A stretch of 64,000 nt of DNA from Hymenobacter psychrotolerans DSM 18569 (GTDB lineage Bacteria; Bacteroidota; Bacteroidia; Cytophagales; Hymenobacteraceae). The position numbers and the translations under genes are program-made. The notes under the pieces were generated by a model. It was given only the letters and a program-made list of their open reading frames with translations. It ran no database searches and had not been told where the DNA came from. How positions within the stretch are numbered: position 1 is the stretch's first letter; each line of letters starts with the position of its first letter. Shown here piece by piece: positions 1-8,397 of this stretch. The DNA lies in NCBI RefSeq assembly GCF_900142395.1, contig NZ_FRAS01000014.1, forward strand, positions 1 through 64,000, in the 5' to 3' direction.

Positions 1-289
1 TGACACGGGCCTGCGAAACGCCAAAACTGGCCGCCTGGTGTTCTTGCAGGGCATTGCTTTTCAGGTAGGTGAGCAGAAAAAACAGCTTCACATCGCTGCC
101 CGCCAGCACCGCCGTCGGCCGTTCGCGGTGAGCCGGAAACTGCCGCCGCTTCCCCGCCAGCGTATGCCAGCGGTGGTGCCGCTCCCAGGCCGGCGCGAAG
201 GCGGTGAGCAAGTCGTCAAACTCGGCCACGTGCAGGCTGGTCAGGGCCAGAAACTGCCGGGGCCGCTCGCGTAAGGCACGGTAATCCAT
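1..289 (-). CDS. IS transposase, N-terminal part (cut by window edge)
   Basis: Ninety-six codons read on the minus strand from an ATG at 289 to the window edge. The peptide begins MDYRALRERPRQFLALTSL and contains LLTYLKSNALQEHQAA followed by a SFGVSQARV turn. This is the pattern of the helix-turn-helix segment that precedes the DDE catalytic domain in IS5-like transposases (HTH_Tnp_4 type). The DDE domain would lie outside the window, so activity cannot be judged. I could not place the terminal inverted repeat of the element with confidence; it should fall between 290 and about 420. The family assignment comes from recalled motifs, not a search. Confidence 0.7.
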   Translation of the reverse strand, partial: MDYRALRERPRQFLALTSLHVAEFDDLLTAFAPAWERHHRWHTLAGKRRQFPAHRERPTAVLAGSDVKLFFLLTYLKSNALQEHQAASFGVSQARV

Positions 290-379
290 GCCCAAATCTA
301 CGGCTGCTCCTCGCGGATTAACTTAGCCACCTTTTCCGAATTAGGTCTATTAGAATTAGGGGAAATCTATACTGCAAAG

Positions 380-408
380 CGGCCGGGGTGGGGACTCCGG
401 CCGTTTTT
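380..408 (+). terminator. hairpin with T tail
   Basis: CGGCCGGGG pairs with CTCCGGCCG around a 6-base loop and is followed by TTTTT. It is oriented to end plus-strand transcription, yet the only gene upstream in the window is the minus-strand transposase. It may be the terminator of a gene beyond the IS, separated from it by the insertion. Confidence 0.5.
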
Positions 409-511
409 GATTTTAAATGGTAGCTAGGCTGCTCCTTACTTGACGCGAATCACTTAGGGTTTTGGGAAACTACGGGACAGGCGCAGTGTGTATTTGGAAT
501 TTGAAAAAGAA

Positions 512-602
512 CGTCATTCTGAGCTTATCGAAGCCTATCTACCACTTCGTTCGTGGCTTTTTCAACGAAGCGGTAGAGAAGCTTCGACAAGCTCAGCATG
601 GC
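512..602. repeat. REP-like long inverted repeat, copy 1
   Basis: The left arm begins CGTCATTCTGAGCTTATCGA and the right arm ends CGACAAGCTCAGCATGGCA. The arms of about 38 bases pair imperfectly around a short centre (near 553-562). The same end sequence recurs at 9703-9794 and, diverged, at 60741-60828, so this is a dispersed family. Confidence 0.75.
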
Positions 603-732
603 AGAAACAACGGTTTCTTAAATTTCCCAACATGCTCCTAAATTTGGGTACATGTGGGTTGAGACGCAGTTACTAAACAACGCGCGGGCTAGCGTTGAAG
701 CTGATTATCAAGAGAAGCATCTCTTGCTGATG

Positions 733-740
733 TATATTTG
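733..740 (+). promoter_or_regulatory. Bacteroidota -7 element TATATTTG
   Basis: TATATTTG fits the TAnnTTTG consensus and lies 55 bases before the ATG of the RCC1-repeat gene. No TTG is found at the ideal -33 spacing, so the assignment is tentative. Confidence 0.4.
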
Positions 741-795
741 ACCAATTGCGGATGGTGTGCCATAACTATTCCGGAATCAATTTTCATCTTGATTT

Positions 796-3315
796 ATGCC
801 TCACTATACTTTTCGATTTCATCTTTTACTCTGCTTAGTTAGCCTGATTCGGTTGTTGGCAGGAGCTACCCCAAGCGAAGCACAGGTCATAGCTGCAGGG
901 CATATGCATACAGCGTCGGTGCATCCAGACGGCACACTCTGGACTTGGGGAGAAAACAGTTCAGGTCAACTCGGCGATGGTACTACGCTCAATCAGGCTG
1001 CACCCGTTCAGGTAGGCGCGGATACTACCTGGGCAAGCGTAAGCGCCGGCCGTAACTTCACTGTAGCTGTACGCAAAGACGGTAGTCTCTGGAGTTGGGG
1101 CGCGAACGACGTAGGTCAGTTAGGAAACGGAACAAACAGCAGTTGGAGCTACCCTTCGCGGGTTGGGCTTGATACATGGCGTAGCGTAAGTGCGGGCGAA
1201 ACCCATGTATTAGCTATCCGCACGGATGGGTCGCTGTGGAGTTGGGGAAGCAACAGCAACGGGCAGGCAGGCAATAATGTACCAATGGGTACAAACGCAC
1301 CCGTACAACTCGGCACCGCTACCAACTGGCAGAGTGTGAGTGCAGGCGAGAGATACGGTATGGCCATTCGTACAGATGGGTCGCTCTGGGCGTGGGGCGC
1401 AAACTATTACGGCCAACTCGGCAACGGTACGCAAACGAACCAGTCTGTACCCATACAAGTAGGAGCTACTGCTACTTGGCGTCAAGTAGCAGCAGGGATG
1501 GGCCACACACTGGCCATTCGTACAGATGGGTCGCTCTGGGCGTGGGGCGCAAACTATTACGGCCAACTCGGCAACGGTACGCAAACGAACCAGTCTGTAC
1601 CCATACAAGTAGGAGCTACTGCTACTTGGCGTCAAGTAGCAGCAGGGATGGGCCACACACTGGCCATTCGTACAGATGGGTCGCTCTGGGCGTGGGGCGA
1701 CAATACCTGGGGGCAGCTGGGCACAGGTACTACTGCCCGATATCTGAGCCCGGTGCAAATAAGCCCGCTCACCAACTGGCAGACCGTTTCGGCAGGTTAC
1801 GACCATAGTGTAGCGCTTCGTTCCGATAGAACTTTGTGGGCATGGGGCGAAAATGCGTACGGTCAAATCGGTAATGGTACCACTAGCCAGCGGCTTTCGC
1901 CAGTTCAGGTAGGTAGCCTATCAGGGTGGAAAAACGCGGCGGCTGGTTATCGATACACCATAGCGTTGCGAACAGATAATACTTTCTGGGCGTGGGGCGA
2001 CAATACCTATGGGCAACTCGGCAACAACAGTGGGCTACAACTGGCACCCGTGGCAATAGCACCTCCTAGCACGTGGCAACAGGTGGCAGCGGGCAGTGAC
2101 CACTCCGTAGGGATTCGTACGGATGGCACTCTGTGGACCTGGGGTGAAAATTTCTGGGGACAGCTAGGGGATGGATCTTCTCGTACGCAAGACCGCCCGG
2201 TGCAGGTAGGGCTGGCGGTTTGGCGGAGTATAAGTGCAAATAACCGATATACAGTGGCCATCCGAGCCGATGGAACGCTTTGGGGATGGGGAGTATCTGG
2301 TACTGGGAATATTCAGCGGCTGCCGGTGAAGCTTGATTCCGCTACTACATGGCACAGCGTGAGCGTTGGTGGGCGGCACGTATTGGCTATCCGCACCGAT
2401 GGTACCCTTTGGGCCTGGGGCGACAACTCCTTCGGACAGCTCGGCATAACTTCTTCCTCCGTCAGCGAGCCAACACAGGTAGGTACGGCTACTACATGGC
2501 AGAGTGTGAGTGCCGGTAACGCCCATAGTATGGCGGTTCGTACCGATGGCACCCTTTGGGCGTGGGGGCAAAATGACAGCGGGCAATTGGGGGAGGGCAC
2601 CACCATAAGCCAAGGCACACCAGTCCAGGTCGGTACGGCAACTACTTGGCGACAGGTAAGTGCCGGAAATGAGCATACGCTGGCACTGCGTACCAACGGT
2701 ACAATCTGGAGTTGGGGCACTACTACGCTCGGCCAACTTCTAACTCCCCGGCAGATTGGTACCGTCACGACTTGGCAGCAGGTGCAGGCGAGGGGAGCTG
2801 TGTCGGCGGCGCTGCGCAGTAATGGCACGCTCTGGACTTGGGGAAGCAACTATTTTGGACAATTAGGCAACGGTACCTTGGTAAGCCAGAACGCTCCTGT
2901 GCAGGTGGGCACGGGGGCAACATGGCAGCAAGTAGCTACCGGCGGCGAGCATATGCTCGCTATTCGTACCGACGGTCAGTTGTGGGCTTGGGGCACAAAC
3001 CGCAACGGGCAGTTGGCGCAGCCCATCGATAACCCAACTCCCATTTATGTTCCCAGCGGCGGTACACCCTTGGCTACCAAAGACGCCCGGGCAACGGCTG
3101 CATGGCGCCTATTCCCCAATCCTGCTCGGACTCAGGTTCGCATTGCAGGCTTGCCATCAGGCCCAGTAGTGGTCGAAGTATTTAGCACTCAGGGTCGCTT
3201 GGTACGTACTGTAACAAACAAACAAGTTCCTCTATCTGGGCTAAGCCCTGGATTATACATGCTACGGATACGGGCCGCCTCCGCTGTTCGCACGCTACGG
3301 CTAGTAGTCGAATAG
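796..3315 (+). CDS. secreted RCC1-repeat protein with T9SS sorting domain
   Basis: 839 residues. A signal peptide (residues 1 to about 30, ending SEAQ) is followed by about 14 repeats of an RCC1-like beta-propeller unit of about 50 residues, each with the pattern IRTDGSLWAWG...GQLGNGT. From about residue 770 a C-terminal T9SS type A sorting domain begins with LFPNPARTQV. The protein should therefore cross the outer membrane through the type IX system and be released or anchored on the surface. RCC1 propellers are protein-binding scaffolds; the bacterial ones mostly have no known partner. Two adjacent units (residues about 189-288) are encoded by an exact 150-bp tandem duplication. Function beyond extracellular binding is unknown. 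Confidence 0.88.
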   Translation: MPHYTFRFHLLLCLVSLIRLLAGATPSEAQVIAAGHMHTASVHPDGTLWTWGENSSGQLGDGTTLNQAAPVQVGADTTWASVSAGRNFTVAVRKDGSLWSWGANDVGQLGNGTNSSWSYPSRVGLDTWRSVSAGETHVLAIRTDGSLWSWGSNSNGQAGNNVPMGTNAPVQLGTATNWQSVSAGERYGMAIRTDGSLWAWGANYYGQLGNGTQTNQSVPIQVGATATWRQVAAGMGHTLAIRTDGSLWAWGANYYGQLGNGTQTNQSVPIQVGATATWRQVAAGMGHTLAIRTDGSLWAWGDNTWGQLGTGTTARYLSPVQISPLTNWQTVSAGYDHSVALRSDRTLWAWGENAYGQIGNGTTSQRLSPVQVGSLSGWKNAAAGYRYTIALRTDNTFWAWGDNTYGQLGNNSGLQLAPVAIAPPSTWQQVAAGSDHSVGIRTDGTLWTWGENFWGQLGDGSSRTQDRPVQVGLAVWRSISANNRYTVAIRADGTLWGWGVSGTGNIQRLPVKLDSATTWHSVSVGGRHVLAIRTDGTLWAWGDNSFGQLGITSSSVSEPTQVGTATTWQSVSAGNAHSMAVRTDGTLWAWGQNDSGQLGEGTTISQGTPVQVGTATTWRQVSAGNEHTLALRTNGTIWSWGTTTLGQLLTPRQIGTVTTWQQVQARGAVSAALRSNGTLWTWGSNYFGQLGNGTLVSQNAPVQVGTGATWQQVATGGEHMLAIRTDGQLWAWGTNRNGQLAQPIDNPTPIYVPSGGTPLATKDARATAAWRLFPNPARTQVRIAGLPSGPVVVEVFSTQGRLVRTVTNKQVPLSGLSPGLYMLRIRAASAVRTLRLVVE
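1361..1699 (+). repeat. perfect 150-bp tandem duplication inside the RCC1 gene
   Basis: Bases 1361-1510 and 1511-1660 are identical as read, and a third partial copy (39 bases) continues to 1699. Each copy is 50 codons, so the frame is kept and one propeller unit is added. The other units of the gene match only at protein level, which points to a recent duplication of this one. Confidence 0.95.
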
Positions 3316-3401
3316 CCATCAAAGCTCTTGCTGCGGCAGCTATTGCCATAAAGTCACATACTAGTCTAACTGCGCAGCTTCGCCGCCAGACCGGCCGGGC
3401 A

Positions 3402-4412
3402 CTACTTGCTCACATCCTGATACCGGAACTCCCGCGCTATGCCTTCGAAGGGCTTGCCGTCTACCTCGGCGTAGGGATAGATGAAGTAGTTGAGGGGCTG
3501 GCTTTGCTGGCGTGGGGTCAGCTGCACGTCGCGGCCCCGGGTGAATTCGATGCGGTTTTCGTCGTGGGCGCCGAAGAAGTAGGCGCGGCGGCTGGGGTCT
3601 TTGGCGGCTTCGGAGGCATCAACGGGTACCCAGCCGGTTTGCCTGGTATAGAACTCGGCCCAGCAGTGGTAGCCTTTGATTTCGCCGGTGCCGCGCTCCG
3701 CGGGCAGCGGGAACCCAATGCTGAACCGGGCCGGAATGCCCAGCGCGCGGCAATAGCCGATAAACACGGCGTGAAAATCGGTGCAGTTGCCGCGGCGGGC
3801 GTCGCAGGCATAGTAGATGTCGCCGCGGCCCCAGCCCTGCCCGCTTTTGTCGTACGTAACGGTGCTGACGACGTGCTCATACACGGCGCGGGCCTTTTGG
3901 AGGTCGGTTTTGGCGCCGGCCTTCGTCACTACTTCCTGCGCCCAAGTCTTGATTTTGGCATCCAGCGGCACCAGCCGGTCGGGAGCCAGCCAGCGGGCCA
4001 TGTCGGGGTCAGTAGGTTCGGTGGCGCGGGCTTTTGGAGCTTTGCCCGTGGTAGCTGGCGCCAGAAACGGGTTCAGATGCTCGCGCCGGGTGGCTTCAAA
4101 CTGCATCGCCACGCGCAGATTCGCGGCCTGCGCGGCGGGCACTTTCAGGTGCAGCACCTGGTTGCCGTACGGCGCCGCCGCCAGCTTGTAGGGCACCGAC
4201 GCCGTGATTTTCAGGTCCCGGATATCCTGCGAGGCGTCGGGGTGGGGCACCGGCAGCCACAGCTCCAGCGAGTCGGAGCCGGCTGGCAGAGCGGCGGGTA
4301 CGGTGGCCGTGTAAGTAAAGGTGAAGGCACGGGCGCGCGGCGCGGCAGAAGGCGCGGCGGCCAGCAGTGCAAACCCGATGGGCAACAGGCCCCGAAAACG
4401 AACAGAACGCAT
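3402..4412 (-). CDS. secreted transglutaminase-like protein
   Basis: 336 residues with an N-terminal signal sequence (about 1-29). The region around residues 170-270 matches the transglutaminase-like/cysteine-protease fold: Cys210 in GNCTDFH, His249 in GYHCWAEFY and Asp265 in WVPVDASE form the usual triad. The N-terminal 120 residues look like a beta-sandwich. Family members act as proteases, amidases or crosslinkers, and the substrate cannot be told here. The gene stands alone, divergent from hmgA, with a TACCTTTG element upstream. Confidence 0.8.
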   Translation of the reverse strand: MRSVRFRGLLPIGFALLAAAPSAAPRARAFTFTYTATVPAALPAGSDSLELWLPVPHPDASQDIRDLKITASVPYKLAAAPYGNQVLHLKVPAAQAANLRVAMQFEATRREHLNPFLAPATTGKAPKARATEPTDPDMARWLAPDRLVPLDAKIKTWAQEVVTKAGAKTDLQKARAVYEHVVSTVTYDKSGQGWGRGDIYYACDARRGNCTDFHAVFIGYCRALGIPARFSIGFPLPAERGTGEIKGYHCWAEFYTRQTGWVPVDASEAAKDPSRRAYFFGAHDENRIEFTRGRDVQLTPRQQSQPLNYFIYPYAEVDGKPFEGIAREFRYQDVSK

Positions 4413-4464
4413 AGATCAGCAGTATCAGCAGAGGCCCGGTACTAAGCCACAGCTACTCAAGACG

Positions 4465-4472
4465 CAAAGGTA
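4465..4472 (-). promoter_or_regulatory. -7 element TACCTTTG of the transglutaminase-like gene
   Basis: Read on the minus strand the sequence is TACCTTTG, 52 bases before the start codon at 4412. No clear -33 TTG was seen. Confidence 0.45.
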
Positions 4473-4596
4473 GCCGGTTGCGTTCCGGTAAGTCCGGGCT
4501 GGCCAGACGAGCGGCCGGCGCGGGCTTCTGCCAAACTTCTTACCTTCACCGTCCCAACTTCTCACCCGGTTTCCACCCGCAACGCCCGTTTCCCGC

Positions 4597-5805
4597 ATGG
4601 CTTACTACCACCGCCTTGGCCAGATTCCGCGCAAGCGCCACACCCAGTTCCGCCAGCCCGACGGCTCGCTCTATGCCGAGCAGCTGGTAGGCACGCTGGG
4701 CTTTCATGGCGTCTCGTCGCTGCTCTACCACAAGCATTTGCCCACCGAAATCCGCACGGTAGGCACGCCCGAGCCCTACAGCCCCAAGCTGCTGAAAGAC
4801 CGGCCGCTGGAGCCGGCGCACCTGCGCACCCTGGCCCAGACCACCACCGGCGGCGACTACCTGCAGGCACGCCAGACCATGCTCGGCAACGCCGACGTGA
4901 CGCTCAGCATCTGCAACCCCACGGAAAAGCGGATGCAGTACTACTACAAAAACGCCCTGGCCGACGAGGTGATTTTCGTGCACGAAGGCCGGGGTGAGCT
5001 GTGGAGCCAGATGGGCAAAGTCGCCTTCGAGCCCGGCGACTACATCGTTATTCCGCGCACCATCATTCACCAGTTGCACTTCGAGGACGGGCCAGTGCGC
5101 CTGCTCATCATCGAGTCGTTCAGCCCCGTGGAAACGTGCCGCCGCTACCGCAACCACTTCGGGCAGCTGCTGGAACACTCGCCCTACTGCGAGCGGGACA
5201 TCCGGCCGCCCCACGAGCTGATTCAGGACGACGTGCAGGAGTCAGGCGAGTATCTGGTCAAGATCAAGAAGGAAGGCCAGTTGCACCATCTTACGTATGG
5301 CCACTCGCCGTTTGATGTGGTGGGCTGGGACGGCTACTTCTATCCTTACGCCACCAGCATCCACGATTTTGAGCCGATTACGGGCCGCCTGCACCAGCCG
5401 CCGCCCGTGCACCAGCACTTCGAGGCCAACAACTTCGTCATCTGCTCCTTCGTGCCGCGCCTCTTCGATTACCATCCGCTGAGCATTCCGGCCCCTTACA
5501 ACCACTCCAACGTCGATTCGGATGAGGTGCTGTACTATGTGGCCGGCAACTTCATGTCGCGCAAAGGCGTGGATCTGGCCTCGTTTACGTGGCACCCCAG
5601 CGGCATTCCGCACGGGCCGCACCCCGGCACCGTGGAGGCCAGCATCGGCAAGAAGGAAACCCACGAGCTGGCCGTGATGGTAGACACGTTCCGGCCGCTC
5701 TACCTCACCGAAGCCGCGCTGCCCTACGTAGACCCGCGCTACCCCATGAGCTGGCAGCCCGGCTTCGTGCCCGACCCGCCGCGCGCCGCCGATATGATGG
5801 ATTAG
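4597..5805 (+). CDS. hmgA: homogentisate 1,2-dioxygenase
   Basis: 402 residues. It opens the aromatic ring of homogentisate to maleylacetoacetate in tyrosine and phenylalanine breakdown, using non-haem iron. Family features: the N-terminal YYHRLGQIPRKRHTQF, the central GDYIVIPRTIIHQL cupin strand, and the metal-site region near the C-terminus with PPVHQHFEANNFVICSF and WHPSGIPHGPHPG, which supply the His/Glu ligands. Length fits the bacterial enzymes. The start is the only in-frame ATG before the conserved N-terminus. No other gene of the pathway lies next to it. Confidence 0.92.
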   Translation: MAYYHRLGQIPRKRHTQFRQPDGSLYAEQLVGTLGFHGVSSLLYHKHLPTEIRTVGTPEPYSPKLLKDRPLEPAHLRTLAQTTTGGDYLQARQTMLGNADVTLSICNPTEKRMQYYYKNALADEVIFVHEGRGELWSQMGKVAFEPGDYIVIPRTIIHQLHFEDGPVRLLIIESFSPVETCRRYRNHFGQLLEHSPYCERDIRPPHELIQDDVQESGEYLVKIKKEGQLHHLTYGHSPFDVVGWDGYFYPYATSIHDFEPITGRLHQPPPVHQHFEANNFVICSFVPRLFDYHPLSIPAPYNHSNVDSDEVLYYVAGNFMSRKGVDLASFTWHPSGIPHGPHPGTVEASIGKKETHELAVMVDTFRPLYLTEAALPYVDPRYPMSWQPGFVPDPPRAADMMD

Positions 5806-5832
5806 TTGCTGATTTCCTGAGGCTAAACCCTA

Positions 5833-5870
5833 AACAAGAGCGCCTGCCACACGTGGCAGGCGCTCTTGTT
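5833..5870. terminator. bidirectional terminator, 18-bp perfect stem
   Basis: AACAAGAGCGCCTGCCAC pairs perfectly with its reverse complement around a 2-base centre, and both sides are flanked by A/T bases. It sits between the converging ends of hmgA and the gene at 5908-6672. Confidence 0.85.
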
Positions 5871-5907
5871 TGGAGGCGAAAGAGTGGAATCTGCTTCCTG
5901 CCCGGCG

Positions 5908-6672
5908 TTACTCGGCTGGGGTAGCAGCCAGGGTATTGTAGTGCTCCACCATTTTCAGCACGTCGTTTAGGTTGCTGTAGTCGAGGCCCTTGTACTTGGC
6001 GTAAGCGTCCATGTCGCCGGCGCGGGCTTTAAACACGCGCATCATGTTGCGGCGGTCCAGCGTCAGCTCGCCGGCAAAATCGGGCTTGGCTGCCTGCGTA
6101 TAGAACAGCGTGGTGACGTGCAGCTGCTGCGCCGGACGAATCACGGTGTTCAGGGCCGGGTTGATTTCGGCGGCGCGCTCCTCAAATGTGTGGCGCACCA
6201 GCAGGCGCACGTCGCCGGTGCGGTTCAGCTCTTCCATAAAGCCGCGCCCCGAGCCGGTGCGCGTCGAGCTGTATTTGTACTCGCGGAACAGGTGCGGAGC
6301 CTGCCCGGCCGCCGGTACCAGCGTGAAGCTTTTGAGCGTACCCGATGGATACACTCGAATGCCGCCGGGCGCCGTGGCATCCTGCACCTCCAGCCACTGC
6401 AGTTTCAGGTTGTAGCGTACCCCCGAAACCGGGCCTTTCTCTCCGTCGAGTGGCTGCACGGTGCCCGCATTCCAGCCCTGGTTGTAGTAACCCAGCGCCG
6501 GCGTGCCCGCAATGGCGGCTTCTTTGTTGGCGGTACTCATGTTGAGGTTGCGGGCCGACATGGGCCGGCCGCGCGTGACGTCGGCCATATCATAGGAGCT
6601 CATGCCCGCCTGAGCCAGGGCAGAAGAGGCCGATAAAGACAACGCAAATAGCAGCGGCAGAACAGGTTTCAT
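5908..6672 (-). CDS. secreted protein of unknown function
   Basis: 254 residues with a clear signal peptide (MKPVLPLLFALSLSASSALA, cleavage near residue 20). The mature part is hydrophilic, with no cysteine, no membrane segment and no motif that I recognise. A segment around VRLLVRHTFEERAAEINPA and a C-terminal helix (YSNLNDVLKMVEHYN) are the most structured parts. It is probably periplasmic. It has its own TATATTTG promoter element and a shared terminator, so it appears to be transcribed alone. Confidence 0.75.
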   Translation of the reverse strand: MKPVLPLLFALSLSASSALAQAGMSSYDMADVTRGRPMSARNLNMSTANKEAAIAGTPALGYYNQGWNAGTVQPLDGEKGPVSGVRYNLKLQWLEVQDATAPGGIRVYPSGTLKSFTLVPAAGQAPHLFREYKYSSTRTGSGRGFMEELNRTGDVRLLVRHTFEERAAEINPALNTVIRPAQQLHVTTLFYTQAAKPDFAGELTLDRRNMMRVFKARAGDMDAYAKYKGLDYSNLNDVLKMVEHYNTLAATPAE

Positions 6673-6700
6673 AGGAGGAATTGGGTGGAGATACAGACGT

Positions 6701-6708
6701 CAAATATA
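6701..6708 (-). promoter_or_regulatory. -7 element TATATTTG
   Basis: On the minus strand the bases read TATATTTG, 28 bases before the ATG at 6672. It fits the TAnnTTTG consensus. Confidence 0.45.
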
Positions 6709-6753
6709 CCGCTTTCCGGGCCTGGTAAGTTCCCGCCGGACAGCCTTTAGCCT

Positions 6754-8310
6754 TTAGCGGTTGCGGCCGTACTGCTCGTGGCTGCTCACCCAGTCGGAGC
6801 TGCTGATGGCCGAGCCCAGGCTTAGCTCGCCGGCCAGCACCACGCCGGCCACTATTTCCGCGAACTTGTTCACGGTGCCGCGGCCCACGCAGCCCAGCAT
6901 GCGCAGGCACTCGTTCTGGGTGGCCAGGCCAGTGCCGCCGCCGTGCGTGGCCACTATCAGGCTCGGGATGGTGATGCTGATGTACAGGTCGCCTTCGGGC
7001 GTGATTTCCGAGTACAGCACGCCCGCCGACGATTCGCTCACGTTGGCCACGTCCTGGCCGGTGGCAATGAACAGGGCCGTAATGCCATTGGCCGAGTGCG
7101 CGCCGTTGTTGTTGGCGCCGCTCAGAAACGCCCCCACGTTGCTCACCTGCCCGTGGTAAGCCAGCTGCTCGGGCGTCACGCGCATGCGCTGCTGCAGAAT
7201 GTCGCGCTTGATGACGGCCTCGGCTACCACCCGCTTGCCCCGGGTGCGCATCACGTTGATCTGGGACGCCTTCTTGTCGGTGGCGAAGTTGGACTCGAGG
7301 TAGAAGTGGCGGATGGGCGCGCCCTTGTAGTGCTCCAGAATCCAGGAGCAGGCCGCGAAGGTGGCGCGGCCCACCATGTTCTGCCCGGCCGCGTCGCCGG
7401 TGCTGTAGTTGAAGCGCAGGAAGGCAAACTTGTTGCTCAGATACGTATCAATGTACTGCAGCCTGGCTACGCGGGAGGTGCTTTCGGCCTCGGGCCGGAT
7501 CTGCTCGATATTCTCCTCTACCCAGCGCCCAAAGTCCCGGGCGCCGCGGGCATCATCAAACACGAACACCGGAGCCCGCTGCATGGCGTCGCCGATGACG
7601 GTACACTTGACACCGCCGCACAGGTTGAGCACCTGCATGCCCCGGTTGTAGCTCGCTACCAGCGTGCCCTCGGTGGTGGCCATCGGAATCAGGAACTCAC
7701 CGTCGGCGTGCTCCCCGTTCACGCGCAGCGGGCCGGCCAGCCCCACCGGAATCTGGGCCACGCCCGTGAAATGCTCGCAGTTGCCCTGCAGGTCGTGGGC
7801 ATCGAAGGAGTAGTGCTTGAGGTGCTTGAACTCCTGCCCCGAGAATTCCTCGGCGAAGCGCTGCCGGGCCTGAATGGCGGCCTCGGAGTAGTCGTCCTGG
7901 TCTTGGCGCGGAATGCGGTGCTTGTTGTCGTGCTGCTGCGCAATGGCGTCCTCCACCTCCACGTTCAGGTCGCCGAACGGGTCGGCCGAAAACTGCACCT
8001 GCACTTTGTGGATTCCCTCCTTCAGGTGCTCAGTAGCCAGATGGAACGTAGCGGCCTGGCCCACCGGCAGCGTGTAGCCGGTATTGTCGGCGTTGAAGAT
8101 GGTAGCCGGGCGCACGTCGCCCTCGCCCAGGTCCAGCGCAATCTGCTCCACGCCAATCTTCACGCCGTCAAGCTGCACATAGTCGATGCGGGTGATGCGC
8201 ACCGTATCGAGGCGGTTCTTGATGCTGAAGGCCACGCCTTCGGGCGTGTTGTGGAGGCTGCCGCGGGTGTAGAGCAGCTTCAGCAGCATGGGGCTGGGCG
8301 TGAATATCAT
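6754..8310 (-). CDS. hydroxymethylglutaryl-CoA reductase with extra N-terminal domain
   Basis: 518 residues. It reduces HMG-CoA to mevalonate, the committed step of mevalonate-type isoprenoid synthesis. The catalytic domain (from about residue 145) shows IPVGLAGPL after the catalytic Glu in NCEHFTG, the Lys region TDKKASQINVMRTRGKR, the Asp of GQDVANVSES, the glycine-rich HGGGTGLATQ, and a C-terminal His in SSHEQYGRNR. The first 115 residues or so form a separate region (LYTRGSLHNTPEGVAFSIKN..., ending FGDLNVEVEDAI) that looks like a beta-rich domain and is not part of the core enzyme as I know it. An internal ATG at 8289 is a possible alternative start. Confidence 0.88.
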   Translation of the reverse strand: MIFTPSPMLLKLLYTRGSLHNTPEGVAFSIKNRLDTVRITRIDYVQLDGVKIGVEQIALDLGEGDVRPATIFNADNTGYTLPVGQAATFHLATEHLKEGIHKVQVQFSADPFGDLNVEVEDAIAQQHDNKHRIPRQDQDDYSEAAIQARQRFAEEFSGQEFKHLKHYSFDAHDLQGNCEHFTGVAQIPVGLAGPLRVNGEHADGEFLIPMATTEGTLVASYNRGMQVLNLCGGVKCTVIGDAMQRAPVFVFDDARGARDFGRWVEENIEQIRPEAESTSRVARLQYIDTYLSNKFAFLRFNYSTGDAAGQNMVGRATFAACSWILEHYKGAPIRHFYLESNFATDKKASQINVMRTRGKRVVAEAVIKRDILQQRMRVTPEQLAYHGQVSNVGAFLSGANNNGAHSANGITALFIATGQDVANVSESSAGVLYSEITPEGDLYISITIPSLIVATHGGGTGLATQNECLRMLGCVGRGTVNKFAEIVAGVVLAGELSLGSAISSSDWVSSHEQYGRNR

Positions 8311-8397
8311 GGGAATTACGCTTAGGACGATGAGCGGGTAAAGTGCGAATTTTTCCGGGAAACATTACCCCGGCCCCTATCACAGGCAACGGCAAGG

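Larger units (their letters stand above)
290..795. other. gene-free stretch between IS end and RCC1 gene
   Basis: About 500 bases with no convincing gene. It should hold the outer end of the insertion sequence, and it does hold a plus-strand terminator-like hairpin (380-408), a long imperfect hairpin repeat (512-602) and a TATATTTG promoter element (733-740). A short open frame across the hairpin repeat (488-676) has no protein-like features and is explained by the repeat. Confidence 0.6.

Noticed and set aside
488..676. A 62-codon plus-strand frame
   Set aside because: It lies almost wholly in the long inverted repeat and has no protein-like features.
1210..1866. A minus-strand frame of 218 codons with repeats
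   Set aside because: It is the antisense of the RCC1 gene; its repeats mirror the duplication on the coding strand.
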